Source: Tahibacter amnicola (GTDB lineage: Bacteria > Pseudomonadota > Gammaproteobacteria > Xanthomonadales > Rhodanobacteraceae). Taken from it: a DNA stretch of 64,000 bases. The stretch's first letter is position 1; each line of letters starts with the position of its first letter. Under the pieces are notes generated by a model that saw nothing but the letters and a program-made list of their open reading frames with translations, was not told the origin of the DNA and did not search any database. The position numbers were made by a program, and so were the translations under genes. The stretch lies in assembly GCF_025398735.1 (NCBI RefSeq), contig NZ_CP104694.1, positions 6,165,465-6,229,464 on the forward strand, written 5' to 3'. Positions 53,590 through 64,000 of the stretch are shown piece after piece.

Positions 53590-53590
<1 letters not shown>
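52943..53590 (-). CDS. pilN: Type IV pilus assembly protein PilN
   Basis: The 215-residue protein starts MARINLLPWRAERRKQRERE, the conserved PilM-binding INLLPWR motif, then a TM helix (MLGMAAVVGIAVFLGLMFWM), a coiled coil and a periplasmic domain. The Ala/Pro-rich tail (PAAPGAIPAAPKAATPPAPK) is unusual in length but common in this group. It overlaps pilM and pilO at its ends. Confidence 0.94.
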
Positions 53591-54771
<1,181 letters not shown>

Positions 54772-54885
54772 TCACGCAAACTGGACGGATTACCGGCGAA
54801 ATCGGCTATCAGCCGAGCCGGGGCGAGATCTATACTCTGGCCTAAGTCATACCGACTTTGACTGCCATCACAATCCCGGTTGATC

Positions 54886-57453
54886 ATGCGCGTTCTCCTC
54901 CGCTTGGTCCGCTACGCGCTCTATCTGGCGCTCAGCGGAGTCCTGCTCGGGTGCCTCGCAATAGGCATCGCTTATTGGTTGATTTCCCCACGCCTGCCGT
55001 CGGTCGAAACGTTGCGCGATGTGCGCCTGCAGGTGCCGTTGCGAGTCTACACCTCCGACGACAAGCTGGTAGCTACTTTTGGCGAAACCCGCCGGATACC
55101 GGTTTCCATCGAACAGGTACCCGCCAAGGTCAAGAACGCCTTCCTCGCTGCCGAGGACGCCCGGTTCTACGAGCACCCGGGTTTTGACATGCAGGGCATT
55201 TTCCGTGCGGTGTGGCACCTGGTGCGTACCGGTGGCGACAAGGGCCCGGGCGGCTCAACCATCACGCAGCAGGTCGCGCGCAACTTCTTCCTGAGCCCGG
55301 AACAGACGTATACACGTAAGATTTCGGAATTGTTCCTGGCACTGCGTATTGAAAATGCACTGTCCAAGGACGAGATCCTCGCGCTGTACCTCAACAAGAT
55401 CTTCCTCGGACACCGCGCCTACGGCGTGGCGGCCGCCGCCGAGTTCTACTACGGCAAGACGCTCGACCAGCTCGACCTTGCCGAATGCGCGATGCTGGCC
55501 TCGCTGCCCAAGTTCCCCTCGACCGGCAATCCGCTGTTCAACCGCGACCGTGCGGTACAACGCCGCAACTATGTGCTCGCGCGCATGAGCGAGAACAAAT
55601 TCATCACCGAGAAAGAGATGAAGGAAGCGATGGAGCAGCCTGATCGCTCCTACGCGCACGAGCCCCCGATCGAGGTCGAGGCCCCCTATCTCGCCGAGAT
55701 GGTGCGTGCCGACGCCATGGAACGGCTGGGCAACGACGCCCTGACCGACGGGTATTCCATTCGAACGACCATCGACAGTCGCATGCAGGAGGCCGCCAAC
55801 AAGGCACTGCGCGACTCGCTGATCGACTACGACCGCCGCCACGGCTACCGCGGCGCGGAAGCGCACGTCGAGCTCAAGCCGGGCGCGAAGCCTGAGGACC
55901 TCAACCGCGAACTGGCCAACTTCCGTCCGATCGCTGGACTGGTTCCCGGGATCGTCTCCGAAGTGAGCAAGGAGCAGGCCCAGGTTTACCTGGCCGACGG
56001 CCAGACGGTCATCCTGGACAAGGCCTCGGTGGAATGGGCACGTCCGTACCAGAGCGAGAACAGCCGGGGTCCGGCACCCAAGACCGTCGACAGCGTCCTC
56101 AAGGCAGGCGACATCGTCCGGGTTGCCCGGAACGATGAGGATAAATGGACTTTGGGACAAATCCCCGCCGCGCAGTCCGCCCTGGTGTCGCTGGACCCGG
56201 ACGACGGCGCGATCCGCGCCCTCGTCGGCGGATTCAGCTTTGGCCGCAGCAAGTTCAACCGCGCCACGCAGAGCGCACGCCAGCCGGGCTCGGGCTTCAA
56301 GCCCTTCCTGTATGCGGCGGCGTTCGAGCACGGCTTCACGCCGGCATCCATTCTCAACGACGCGCCGTTGTCCTTTCCCGATCCCTCTCGGCCGGGCGGC
56401 GTGTGGTCGCCGTCCAATGACGATGACAAATTCGAAGGCCCTATGCGCCTGCGCGAGGCCTTGGTCAAATCGGTCAACCTCATCTCCGTGCGCCTGCTGG
56501 ATGCGATCGGCGTGCGTTACGCGCGCGAGTTCATCACGCGCTTCGGCCTGCCCCTGGAAGCGATGCCCGAAAACCTTTCCATGTCGTTGGGTACGGCTGC
56601 GGTGGCACCGCTGATGATGGCACGCGGCTACGCCGTCTTTGCCAACGGCGGCATGCTGGTCGATCCGTACTTCATCGCCACGATCAAGGACCGCGACGGC
56701 AAGGAGATCTATACCGCGCAGCCGGCCCGCGCGTGTCGCGACTGCCCCGAGCGCCTGCTGGACGACGCCCGCCTCGCGCGCGCGGCAGCGGCCTCCGCGG
56801 CCACGGCAGCTACAGTGCCCTCTGCTACTCCGGGCGATATTGCCGCGGCGGCGACGATCGCTCCTGCCGCCAGCCCCGCCAGCCGCTTCGCTCCGATCGC
56901 CGCGGCCAGCGCCGCCACCACGGCGCCGGCCACGCCAGCCGAACCGGGCAAGCCGCGCCTGGCCCCGCGTACCCTGGACGTACGCACGGCCTACCTGGTG
57001 TCCTCGCTGCTACGCGATGTCGTGCGGCGCGGCACCGGCCATGCGGCGATGGAACTCAAGCGCAACGACCTTGCCGGCAAGACCGGCACCACCAACGAGC
57101 ACCGTGACGCGTGGTTCAACGGCTTCAACGACCGCGTGGTCACCAGCGTGTGGGTCGGCTTCGACGACTTCAGCTCGCTCGGACGCGGCGAGTTCGGCTC
57201 CAAGGCAGCCCTGCCGATCTGGATCAACTACATGCGCGTGGCGCTCGACGGCCTCGCCGAGCGGCCATTCGCCACGCCTCCGGGTATCAGCACGGCGCGC
57301 ATCGATCCGGGCTCAGGCTACCTTGCCTCCAGCGATGACGCCGGCGCCATTCTGGAATATTTCAAGAGTGAAGATATCGACCGCCTGGCGGCGCCGCCGC
57401 CGGAAGACATGCTCGATGAGGAAGGCCACCAGGAGGCCTACGACATTTTCTGA
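54886..57453 (+). CDS. ponA: Penicillin-binding protein 1A, bifunctional peptidoglycan synthase
   Basis: This 855-residue inner-membrane enzyme polymerises and cross-links peptidoglycan in the periplasm. One TM helix (YALYLALSGVLLGCLAIGIA) is followed by a GT51 domain (AEDARFYEHPGFD, GGSTITQQVARNFF), an OB-like insert and a transpeptidase with the triad SGFK (in PGSGFKPFLYAAA), SVN and KTG (GKTGTTNEHRDAW). An Ala/Thr/Pro-rich stretch of about 65 residues (56770-56950) sits just before the KTG part. The ATG at 54886 is used; a TTG 6 bp upstream adds only two residues. It is divergent from pilM and overlaps the next gene. Confidence 0.95.
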   Translation: MRVLLRLVRYALYLALSGVLLGCLAIGIAYWLISPRLPSVETLRDVRLQVPLRVYTSDDKLVATFGETRRIPVSIEQVPAKVKNAFLAAEDARFYEHPGFDMQGIFRAVWHLVRTGGDKGPGGSTITQQVARNFFLSPEQTYTRKISELFLALRIENALSKDEILALYLNKIFLGHRAYGVAAAAEFYYGKTLDQLDLAECAMLASLPKFPSTGNPLFNRDRAVQRRNYVLARMSENKFITEKEMKEAMEQPDRSYAHEPPIEVEAPYLAEMVRADAMERLGNDALTDGYSIRTTIDSRMQEAANKALRDSLIDYDRRHGYRGAEAHVELKPGAKPEDLNRELANFRPIAGLVPGIVSEVSKEQAQVYLADGQTVILDKASVEWARPYQSENSRGPAPKTVDSVLKAGDIVRVARNDEDKWTLGQIPAAQSALVSLDPDDGAIRALVGGFSFGRSKFNRATQSARQPGSGFKPFLYAAAFEHGFTPASILNDAPLSFPDPSRPGGVWSPSNDDDKFEGPMRLREALVKSVNLISVRLLDAIGVRYAREFITRFGLPLEAMPENLSMSLGTAAVAPLMMARGYAVFANGGMLVDPYFIATIKDRDGKEIYTAQPARACRDCPERLLDDARLARAAAASAATAATVPSATPGDIAAAATIAPAASPASRFAPIAAASAATTAPATPAEPGKPRLAPRTLDVRTAYLVSSLLRDVVRRGTGHAAMELKRNDLAGKTGTTNEHRDAWFNGFNDRVVTSVWVGFDDFSSLGRGEFGSKAALPIWINYMRVALDGLAERPFATPPGISTARIDPGSGYLASSDDAGAILEYFKSEDIDRLAAPPPEDMLDEEGHQEAYDIF

Positions 57454-58097
57454 TGGGTGAACACCGACCCCACTCGCGCGGACGCGCCAACGTGCGCGCC
57501 GATGACAACCGACGCCGCATCGCCGTGGAGGCGGCGCGGCTGATCAGTGAACTTGGCCTGCGTGACTATCACCAGGCCAAACTGCGTGCGGCCGAGCGCC
57601 TGGGTATCCATGACGAGCGGGCGCTGCCGCGCAATACGGAAATCGAGGACGCGCTACGCGAGTACCAGCGGCTGTTCGGCGGCCAGGCACGGATCGATCA
57701 CCTGGACGCCCTTCGGCGCTGCGCGGTCGAGGCCATGCGGTTCTTCCACACGTTCCAGCCGCGACTGGTGGGTGCGGTGCTGGAGGGCACGGCGGACGAA
57801 CACTCGGCCGTCTGCCTGCACCTCTTCAGCGACGATCCCGACGCGCTGTCCCATTTCCTGATCGACCAGAATATCCCGTTCGAGCAGATCGATCGCGTGC
57901 TGCGCTGGGAGCGGGACGAGCCGGAATCGTTTGCCGCTTACCGATTCCAGGCCGACGATATTCCGGTCGACCTGACTTTGCTGCCGCTGGATGCGCTGCG
58001 CCAGGCACCGCTGGACCGTATCGACGGCAAGCCGATGCGCCGGGCCAACGTCACGGGCGTGCAGCAACTTCTGGGCGAGTCCGCGTCCGATTCCTGA
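57453..58097 (+). CDS. Conserved hypothetical protein coupled to ponA
   Basis: This 214-residue soluble protein has a helical N-terminal half (VEAARLISELGLRDYHQAKL) and a C-terminal half with LHLFSDDPDALSHFLIDQNI and ADDIPVDLTLLPLDALRQAP, which resembles a nucleotidyltransferase-like fold; this is uncertain. Such genes are common in Xanthomonadales next to ponA but have no established function. The ATG shares one base with the ponA stop (TGATG), so translation is coupled. It converges on gltA with a shared hairpin. Confidence 0.75.
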   Translation: MGEHRPHSRGRANVRADDNRRRIAVEAARLISELGLRDYHQAKLRAAERLGIHDERALPRNTEIEDALREYQRLFGGQARIDHLDALRRCAVEAMRFFHTFQPRLVGAVLEGTADEHSAVCLHLFSDDPDALSHFLIDQNIPFEQIDRVLRWERDEPESFAAYRFQADDIPVDLTLLPLDALRQAPLDRIDGKPMRRANVTGVQQLLGESASDS

Positions 58098-58123
58098 GCC
58101 GGATTTTCCGCACCCGGAAACGA

Positions 58124-58149
58124 CGACGCCCGCCGAATGGCGGGCGTCG
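58124..58149. terminator. Bidirectional hairpin between ponA unit and gltA
   Basis: CGACGCCCGCC (58124-58134) pairs perfectly with 58139-58149 across GAAT. GTTTC follows on the plus strand and GTCGTTTCC on the minus strand. It lies 27 bp after one stop and 24 bp before the gltA stop on the other strand. Confidence 0.7.
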
Positions 58150-58172
58150 GTTTCAAGCGCCAGCGACGGTAC

Positions 58173-59465
58173 TCAGCGCTTGTCGACCGGTACGTAATCG
58201 CGGTTGCCCGGGCCGATATAGACCTGGCGCGGACGGCCAATCTTGGCGTCCGGCGTTTCGTTCTGTTCGAGCCAATGGGCGACCCAGCCCGCCGTGCGGC
58301 CAATGGCGAACATTACCGTGAACATCTCCGTCGGGATGCCCAGCGCCTTGTAGATGATGCCCGAGTAGAAGTCGACGTTCGGGTACAGCTTGCGCTCGAC
58401 GAAGTAGGAATCCTTCAGCGCGGCCTGCTCCAGTTCCATGGCCACTTCCAGCAGCGGGTCATTGACGCCCAGCTCGCCCAGCACCTGGTGGCACATCTCG
58501 CGGATGATCGTGGCGCGCGGATCGAAGTTCTTGTAGACGCGGTGACCGAAGCCCATCAGGCGGAAGCCGGAGTTCTTGTCCTTGGCGCGCTCGACCGCCT
58601 TGCCCACGTTTTTCGCGTCGCCAATTTCGGCGAGCATCTTGAGCACGGCCTCGTTCGCACCGCCGTGCGCCGGCCCCCACAGGGCGGCAATGCCGGCGGC
58701 GACGCAGGCATACGGGTTGGCGCCAGTCGAACCGACCAGACGGACGGTCGATGTCGACGCGTTCTGTTCGTGATCGGCGTGGAGGATGAACAGCAGGTCC
58801 AGCGCCTTCGCCGCCACCGGCGACATCTGCAACGGCTCGCTGGGCACCTCGAACATCATGTGCAGGAAGCGCGTGCAATATTCCAGATTGTTGCGCGGAT
58901 AACGGATGGGCCAGCCGATCGAATAGCGATACGCGGCAGCAGCGATCGTCGGCATCTTGGCGATCAGGCGAATCGCCGCCAGCTTGCGCTGGGCCGGATC
59001 GTTGATGTCCAGCGAGTCGTGGTAGAAGGCCGCCAGCGAGCCAACCGCAGCCATCAGCATGGCCATCGGGTGCGCGTCGTAGTGGAAGCCCTGGAAGAAG
59101 TTCTTGAGCGACTCACGCATCATCGTGTGGTGCGTGACTTCGTGCTCGAATTTGCCGAATTCCTGCGCATTAGGCAGTTCGCCGTTGATCAGCAGGTACG
59201 CCACTTCGAGGAAGTTCGACTGCTTGGCCAACTGCTCGATCGGATAGCCGCGATACAGCAGGACGCCCTTGTCACCATCGATGAAGGTCACCGCACTCTT
59301 GGTCGCGGCGGTCGACATGAATCCCGGGTCGTAGGTGAAGTAGCCGGTGTCCTTGTTCAATTTGCCGATGTCGAATGCAGGATCGCCCAAAGTTCCCGAA
59401 ACCACCGGCAGGCTGGTCGAGCGGTTGGACGTGGCATCGGTTAGAACGACGGTCTTGTCGGACAC
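58173..59465 (-). CDS. gltA: Citrate synthase (type II, hexameric)
   Basis: This 430-residue enzyme condenses oxaloacetate and acetyl-CoA. It begins [20 protein letters not shown] from a GTG (59465) with AAGGAG 6 nt upstream. Conserved segments are [32 protein letters not shown] (active-site His), [17 protein letters not shown] and [16 protein letters not shown], with the catalytic Asp in [15 protein letters not shown] long frame to 59558 adds 31 non-homologous residues and is rejected. A terminator (59673-59692) separates it from rpmE2 upstream on the same strand. Confidence 0.97.
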   Translation of the reverse strand: MSDKTVVLTDATSNRSTSLPVVSGTLGDPAFDIGKLNKDTGYFTYDPGFMSTAATKSAVTFIDGDKGVLLYRGYPIEQLAKQSNFLEVAYLLINGELPNAQEFGKFEHEVTHHTMMRESLKNFFQGFHYDAHPMAMLMAAVGSLAAFYHDSLDINDPAQRKLAAIRLIAKMPTIAAAAYRYSIGWPIRYPRNNLEYCTRFLHMMFEVPSEPLQMSPVAAKALDLLFILHADHEQNASTSTVRLVGSTGANPYACVAAGIAALWGPAHGGANEAVLKMLAEIGDAKNVGKAVERAKDKNSGFRLMGFGHRVYKNFDPRATIIREMCHQVLGELGVNDPLLEVAMELEQAALKDSYFVERKLYPNVDFYSGIIYKALGIPTEMFTVMFAIGRTAGWVAHWLEQNETPDAKIGRPRQVYIGPGNRDYVPVDKR

Positions 59466-59672
59466 GAGTGGCTCCTTGGCGCGGTACGGGCCATTACGGC
59501 GGTTAGTGCGGGTCGAACCGGCGGTCGAAACCACCGTTGGCCGCGATGCGGCGCACAATTATCGCACAAGCGTTTGAATGGGAAAGCGGTAGGCGCACAT
59601 CTCGCCGCACGCACACAGGAAAGGCGCATTTCCCGCCTGTTCGCGGCCGTTTCCGGAAGCCGGAAACACAAA

Positions 59673-59692
59673 CGCCGACCCGAAGGTCGGCG
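59673..59692 (-). terminator. Rho-independent terminator of rpmE2
   Basis: CGCCGACC (59673-59680) pairs with 59685-59692 across CGAA (a TTCG tetraloop on the minus strand), then TTTGTGTTT on the minus strand. It lies 72 bp after the rpmE2 stop. A second hairpin with 8-bp stem lies at 59703-59721. Confidence 0.75.
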
Positions 59693-59764
59693 CTGGTGTT
59701 CACCACCGGATCATCCGGTGGAACGGGCGCATCCCTGCGCCACGCAAAGCCCTGTGAGCTTCGC

Positions 59765-60007
59765 TTACTTCTGATAGCGGCGCTTGAACTTGTCGACGCG
59801 GCCGCCGGTATCGATGATCTTGTGCTTACCGGTGTAGAACGGATGCGAAGCGCTGGAGATATCCACCTTGATGAGGGGATATTCCTGACCGTCTTCCCAT
59901 TTGATCTTTTCCTTGCTGCTCATGGTGGAGCGCGTAAGGAACGAGAAATCGGTGGTCACATCCTGGAAAACCACCGGGTGGTACTTCGGATGAATGTCGG
60001 CTTTCAT
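59765..60007 (-). CDS. rpmE2: Ribosomal protein L31, type B (zinc-independent)
   Basis: This 80-residue protein ([20 protein letters not shown] ... [20 protein letters not shown] ... RRYQK) lacks the CxxC pairs of zinc-type L31. Type B L31 usually replaces the zinc form under zinc limitation; whether the zinc form is also encoded elsewhere cannot be seen here. The 5' end extends in an open frame to 60274, but the ATG at 60007 is the family start, with an AGCCACC leader. Monocistronic, divergent from the channel gene. Confidence 0.96.
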   Translation of the reverse strand: MKADIHPKYHPVVFQDVTTDFSFLTRSTMSSKEKIKWEDGQEYPLIKVDISSASHPFYTGKHKIIDTGGRVDKFKRRYQK

Positions 60008-60150
60008 GGTGGCTCCAGAAAGAAAACGTCGGGCGGAAAAGGGCAGTATGTTATCGTCTCCAATGCCCCCGGCGCAAGTTCTGCCAGGAGCAGGGCTTTC
60101 CGCCCCTGGATGACGCGCCCCGTTCCACCCCCGGAGTACCACCCATCGCC

Positions 60151-63100
60151 ATGTTCCAGTGGCTGCAATCTGTTGTCCTGGCCGGTTTTTTTGCCGGCGG
60201 TAGCGTTTCCGCGGCGGAGCCGGCGGATTCCCTCGTCCAGTGGCGCCAGCGCCATGCCGAGATCCGGGTCGCACCGGATCCGGACTTCGCGCCGATCGAC
60301 GCCACCGACGCCAACGGCCAGCACCATGGCCTGGCGGCCGACTACCTGCGCCTGATCAGCGAGCGTTCCGGGCTGAAGTTCCGCATTGTACCCGTCCGGT
60401 CGTGGCCGGAGGCGCTTTCGGCGCTGCGCGAGCGACGCGTCGACATGCTTTCCAGCGCCTTCGTGACGGCCACGCGGGAGGAATTTGCCCTCTTCAGCGT
60501 TCCCTACCTGCGCCTGCCCTGTGCCGCATTTTCGCGCAAGGGCCGCGATATCCGCCTGGAACAGCTCAACGAACTGGCGGTGGGCCTGGCCCAGGAACAC
60601 GTCTGCCAGGAAAACCTCGCGCGGCAGGCCCCTCAGGCCAAGGTGACCTTCTACCCCTCCACCTCAAAGGCGCTGACGGCGCTGCACCAGGGCAAGATCG
60701 ATGTGCTGGTCGGCGACCTGGTGACCGCGCAGGCCGCGGCCAACCGTGCCGGCATCCGCGGCGACCTTGTCGTCGTCGGCCAGATCGGCGAGGACGACCC
60801 GCTGGCATTCGCCGTGCGGCGCGACTGGCCGGAGCTCAAGCAGATTCTCGACCAGGCGCTCGGCCAGGTCAGCGTCGAGGACGAAACGCGGCTGCGCCAG
60901 CGCTGGCTGAAGGACCTCCTGCCCGGGGTGCAGACCGCGGCACCGGCGCCGGCGGCCGAACCGCAGGCCAGCAGCCTGGCCGGCCAGATCCGGGCCGCGA
61001 AACAGGCGCTGGGCGAGGCGACGGCCGCCAACGCCGATGCCCATCGCGCCGCGGTGGGCGAGCTCGATGCCGCACTGGCCGACGATGCCCAGGCCGACGC
61101 GGCCAACGCCGAATGGCAGGCATTGCGTACAGCGGCGGCCAGCGCCGCCGCGGATCTGGCCGCGCTCGAACAAGGCCTCGCGCGCGACAACACCGCGAAC
61201 CTCCTGGCCTGGCGCGCCAGCCTGCCGGAGCGCGCCTCGGTCGAGCAGCTGGAAAGCCTGCTGGCCACCGAACAGGCGCAGCTGGCCGATGCGCGCAGCG
61301 CCGTGACGGCGCTGCAGGGCAGCGTCACCCGCCAGCTGGAACGCCCGGCGCAGATCCGCGACGAAATGAAGTCGGCGCAGGATCTGGCCGAAAAATCCAG
61401 ATCGGCCCCGGAAGCCGCCAAGGACGCCCCCGCCCTCGGTGTCGAGCCGGCGCGTTTGCGGCGCCTTGCCGCCGCGCGGCTGGCCCAGGCACGCATTGCC
61501 AAGCTGGAAGAAGAACTGCGCAGCTATGACCTGCGCGTGCGCCTGGAATCGGCCCGCCTGCGCGAACGGCAGCGCGAGGCTGCGGACCGGCAGAGCAAGG
61601 TGGAGGCGCTGCAGAACCTTATCCTTGACCGCACCAGCGCTATCGCCGCAACGCTCAACGAGCGCCTGCAGCGCGAAGCTGCCGCATTGGCGGACGCCCA
61701 TCCCGTACTGCGCGAACCGGCCCGGCTCAACGCCGCCTACGGTGACGAGCTCGCCCAGGACATCTCGCGACTGGCCGAAATCCGCACGCAGAAGGACGAG
61801 TACGCGCGACTGCGCCGCGATACGGTGCAGGCCCTGGAGAACACCCGCGAACGCGTGAAGTTTGGCGGAGTCAGCGAAGCGGTCGGCCTCATTCTGCTGG
61901 CCGAGCGACGCAAGCTGCAGCCGGTGGCGGTGCTGCGGCGCAAGCTGTCTGCCCTGCAGACTGAACTGGCGCAGACGCGCATCCGGCTGGTCGACCTGCG
62001 CGAGGCCCAGCGGGCGCTGGAAGACCCGACCGCACGCGTCGCCGAAGAACTGCGCCGCGTGCCGCAGGACGGCGAGGCCGATCCCACGCTGCGCCAGGCG
62101 CTCTACCAGCTCTTCGCCACGCGTGCGGAAGTGCTGCCCCAGCTCACCCTTGCGCAAACGCGCCTGGCCGACGCCCAGACCGAAGCCGAGCAGGAGCTGC
62201 GCGACCTCACCCAGTCCACCGCCGACCTGCGCGACATGCTCGACGCCCGGCTGCTGTGGACGCCCAGCCATTCGCCGGTGAACGCTCGCTGGCCACTGGA
62301 AATCGTCAACGGCGCGATCGACACGCTGCATCCGGGACGCTGGTGGGACGCCGCCAAGCTCACGGCCCGACTGCTGTGGACGCGCCCGCTGTCGACGCTT
62401 CTGGGCGTGGCGGTCCTCACTGCCCTCTGGCTGGCGCGTCGCCGCGTGCCAGCGGCACTGGAGGCGATCGCCCAACCGATGCGCCGGATCCGGACAGACC
62501 GCTACCGCCTCACCGGGCGCGCGCTGCTCCTGACGCTGCTGGCCAGCCTGCCGCTGCCGGCGGCGGTGTGGATGCTCTCGCGCCTGCTGCAGCGCGCGGC
62601 CGAAGCGGGCTACCCCTTCAGCGATGCGCTGGGCCTCGCCCTGGGCGAGCTGGTCGCGCCGCTGGCCACGCTCTCGTTCCTGCGCTGGCTCACCGCCGAT
62701 CGTGGCCTGGCAGCCGCGCATTTCCGCTGGGCCCAGGGGCGACGCCATGCACTCGACACCCTGCGCCGCTGGTTGACCGCGGTTTTTGCACCTGTCCACT
62801 TCTTCCTTTCGCTGTATTTCTACTACGGTGAACAGCTGGCCAATGCGGGCCTGGCGCGACTGGTGTTCGCCGGCAGCAGCCTGCTGCTGGCGTGGCTGAT
62901 CTGGCGCTCGTTCACCGACACGGGGCTGTGGGCCCAGCGCGGCAGCCAGAATACGCCACGGCGATTGCAGCAGATCCTGCGCGTGCTGCTGACCGGGTTC
63001 GCGCTCTCGTGTGCCGTACTGGCGCTGGCGGGCTATTTCCTGACGGCGGTCACGCTGGCCCGTCACCTGGTCGGCTCGGGCATCGTGGTGCTGGCGATCG

Positions 63101-64000
63101 GCGTGTTGCAGGGCATGGCCATGCGCTGGCTGTCGCTGGGCGAGCGTCGCCTGGCCCTCAAGCGCATGGAAGAAAAGCGCGGCAGCGAAGAAGCGACGCG
63201 CGACGACGGCGAGCTGGAAACGCGCGCGGAATTCGCCGCAGAAGCCGAGCAGATCACGCTGGCCAGTATCAACCAGCAGACCCGTCGCCTGCTGCGCGCC
63301 CTGACCACCGTAGTGCTGGCCGGCGCGCTGCTCTGGGTCTGGTCGGAGGTGACGCCGGCGCTGGCCTTCCTGGGCAACGTCAACGCCTGGGAAACCACGT
63401 ACGCCGTCGATGGCAAGTCGATCACCATCACCGTCACGCTCCGTTCCCTGCTGTTTGCCGCCGTGGCCTTCATGCTCACCTGGGTCGCCACGCGCAATAT
63501 TCCGGGCCTGCTGGAGATCGGCGTGCTGCGCCGGCTCGACCTCGATGCGCCAACCCGCTACGCCGTCACCGCAGTTTCACGCTATGCCCTTGCCATCGTC
63601 GGCGCATTGTTCGGCCTTTCCCTGCTGGGGCTGCGCTGGGGCCAGCTGCAATGGCTGGCGGCCGGCCTCACCGTCGGCCTGGGTTTCGGGCTGCAGGAGA
63701 TCTTCGCGAACTTCGTCTCGGGCCTGATCGTGCTGTTCGAGCGGCCGATCCGCGTAGGCGATGTCATCACCATCCGCGGCGTCGAAGGCACCGTGATGCG
63801 CATCCGCACACGCGCCACGACCATCGTCGACTGGGACAACAAGGAAGTCGTGATTCCGAACAAGACCTTCATCACCGACCAGCTCATCAACTGGACCCTT
63901 TCGGACAGCGTGACGCGCGTGGTGCTGAAAGTCGGCGTGGCCTACAACAGTGATCCGGATCTCGTGCGTACCCTGCTGCTGGAGATGGCGCGCAACCATC
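60151..64000 (+). CDS. Solute-binding-domain / coiled-coil / MscK-type mechanosensitive channel fusion, 3' end cut by window edge
   Basis: One uninterrupted frame of 1283 codons runs to the edge. It has a signal peptide ([20 protein letters not shown]) and residues about 30-250 form a type-3 extracellular solute-binding domain of the amino-acid binding class ([58 protein letters not shown]). Residues about 265-740 are coiled coil, as in the MscK periplasmic domain. From about 745 there are around ten TM helices and an MscS core ([20 protein letters not shown], then [17 protein letters not shown]). Classical MscK lacks the binding domain. It could make a channel whose opening depends on a periplasmic ligand. 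No other gene is coupled to it. The ATG has a distant GGAG only. Confidence 0.88.
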   Translation, partial: MFQWLQSVVLAGFFAGGSVSAAEPADSLVQWRQRHAEIRVAPDPDFAPIDATDANGQHHGLAADYLRLISERSGLKFRIVPVRSWPEALSALRERRVDMLSSAFVTATREEFALFSVPYLRLPCAAFSRKGRDIRLEQLNELAVGLAQEHVCQENLARQAPQAKVTFYPSTSKALTALHQGKIDVLVGDLVTAQAAANRAGIRGDLVVVGQIGEDDPLAFAVRRDWPELKQILDQALGQVSVEDETRLRQRWLKDLLPGVQTAAPAPAAEPQASSLAGQIRAAKQALGEATAANADAHRAAVGELDAALADDAQADAANAEWQALRTAAASAAADLAALEQGLARDNTANLLAWRASLPERASVEQLESLLATEQAQLADARSAVTALQGSVTRQLERPAQIRDEMKSAQDLAEKSRSAPEAAKDAPALGVEPARLRRLAAARLAQARIAKLEEELRSYDLRVRLESARLRERQREAADRQSKVEALQNLILDRTSAIAATLNERLQREAAALADAHPVLREPARLNAAYGDELAQDISRLAEIRTQKDEYARLRRDTVQALENTRERVKFGGVSEAVGLILLAERRKLQPVAVLRRKLSALQTELAQTRIRLVDLREAQRALEDPTARVAEELRRVPQDGEADPTLRQALYQLFATRAEVLPQLTLAQTRLADAQTEAEQELRDLTQSTADLRDMLDARLLWTPSHSPVNARWPLEIVNGAIDTLHPGRWWDAAKLTARLLWTRPLSTLLGVAVLTALWLARRRVPAALEAIAQPMRRIRTDRYRLTGRALLLTLLASLPLPAAVWMLSRLLQRAAEAGYPFSDALGLALGELVAPLATLSFLRWLTADRGLAAAHFRWAQGRRHALDTLRRWLTAVFAPVHFFLSLYFYYGEQLANAGLARLVFAGSSLLLAWLIWRSFTDTGLWAQRGSQNTPRRLQQILRVLLTGFALSCAVLALAGYFLTAVTLARHLVGSGIVVLAIGVLQGMAMRWLSLGERRLALKRMEEKRGSEEATRDDGELETRAEFAAEAEQITLASINQQTRRLLRALTTVVLAGALLWVWSEVTPALAFLGNVNAWETTYAVDGKSITITVTLRSLLFAAVAFMLTWVATRNIPGLLEIGVLRRLDLDAPTRYAVTAVSRYALAIVGALFGLSLLGLRWGQLQWLAAGLTVGLGFGLQEIFANFVSGLIVLFERPIRVGDVITIRGVEGTVMRIRTRATTIVDWDNKEVVIPNKTFITDQLINWTLSDSVTRVVLKVGVAYNSDPDLVRTLLLEMARNH

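Overview
The window is high-GC DNA from a gammaproteobacterium, most likely of the Xanthomonadales (Rhodanobacteraceae-like, near Dokdonella or Tahibacter). This assignment is inferred from the algZ-algR-hemC and pilMNOPQ/ponA gene orders, the citrate synthase and L31 neighbourhood, abundant DUF4124-type and Ig-like secreted proteins, and a secreted protease ending in IFRNGFEP. It has not been checked by a database search.

Layout. Positions 1-3 kb: a Hanks-type Ser/Thr kinase running off the left edge, an orphan DmsC-like membrane anchor and a DUF481 outer-membrane protein. Positions 3-6.6 kb (minus): a likely operon of a carboxylesterase, an AlgZ-type histidine kinase, an AlgR-type LytTR regulator and hemC. 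Positions 6.7-16 kb: an exported S9 peptidase, glutaminase and glnE (nitrogen control, overlapping by 4 bp), a secreted Lys-C-like protease, and a structured element with its own sigma-54-like promoter and terminator. Positions 16.3-22.4 kb: assimilatory sulfate reduction (cysJ, cysI, cysH and a Sat-CysC fusion). Positions 22.6-31.2 kb: a DUF4124 protein, a two-gene unit of a STAND-NTPase/winged-helix/TPR regulator and a small DP-EP-like protein, a TonB-dependent receptor, and two tandem paralogous lipoproteins. Positions 31.3-37.4 kb (minus): a complete soluble NAD-linked formate dehydrogenase cluster fdsG-B-A-fdhD-fdsD.

Positions 37.5-46.95 kb are an accessory, decaying region. It starts in a cNMP-binding/EAL gene broken by a one-base frameshift in a 5-bp homopolymer. 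It holds two related but distinct IS3-family elements in opposite orientation. One of them carries a nested IS5-family element, and every element has a recognisable 3-bp target duplication. Around them lie small orphan genes that look like remnants of polymorphic-toxin/immunity loci (a ParB-like fragment, candidate immunity proteins and a DUF4279 pseudogene), several repeats and a large nested inverted-repeat structure. About 100 bp of the EAL gene 5' end occurs again at the far side (45.9 kb).

Positions 47-60 kb return to core genome: an Ig-like lipoprotein behind pilQPONM (type IV pilus), divergent ponA (PBP1a) with a coupled unknown gene, gltA and rpmE2. From 60.15 kb to the right edge runs an open frame that fuses an exported amino-acid-type solute-binding domain to a long coiled coil and an MscK-type mechanosensitive channel. 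This is the most unusual architecture in the window and a candidate ligand-modulated channel.
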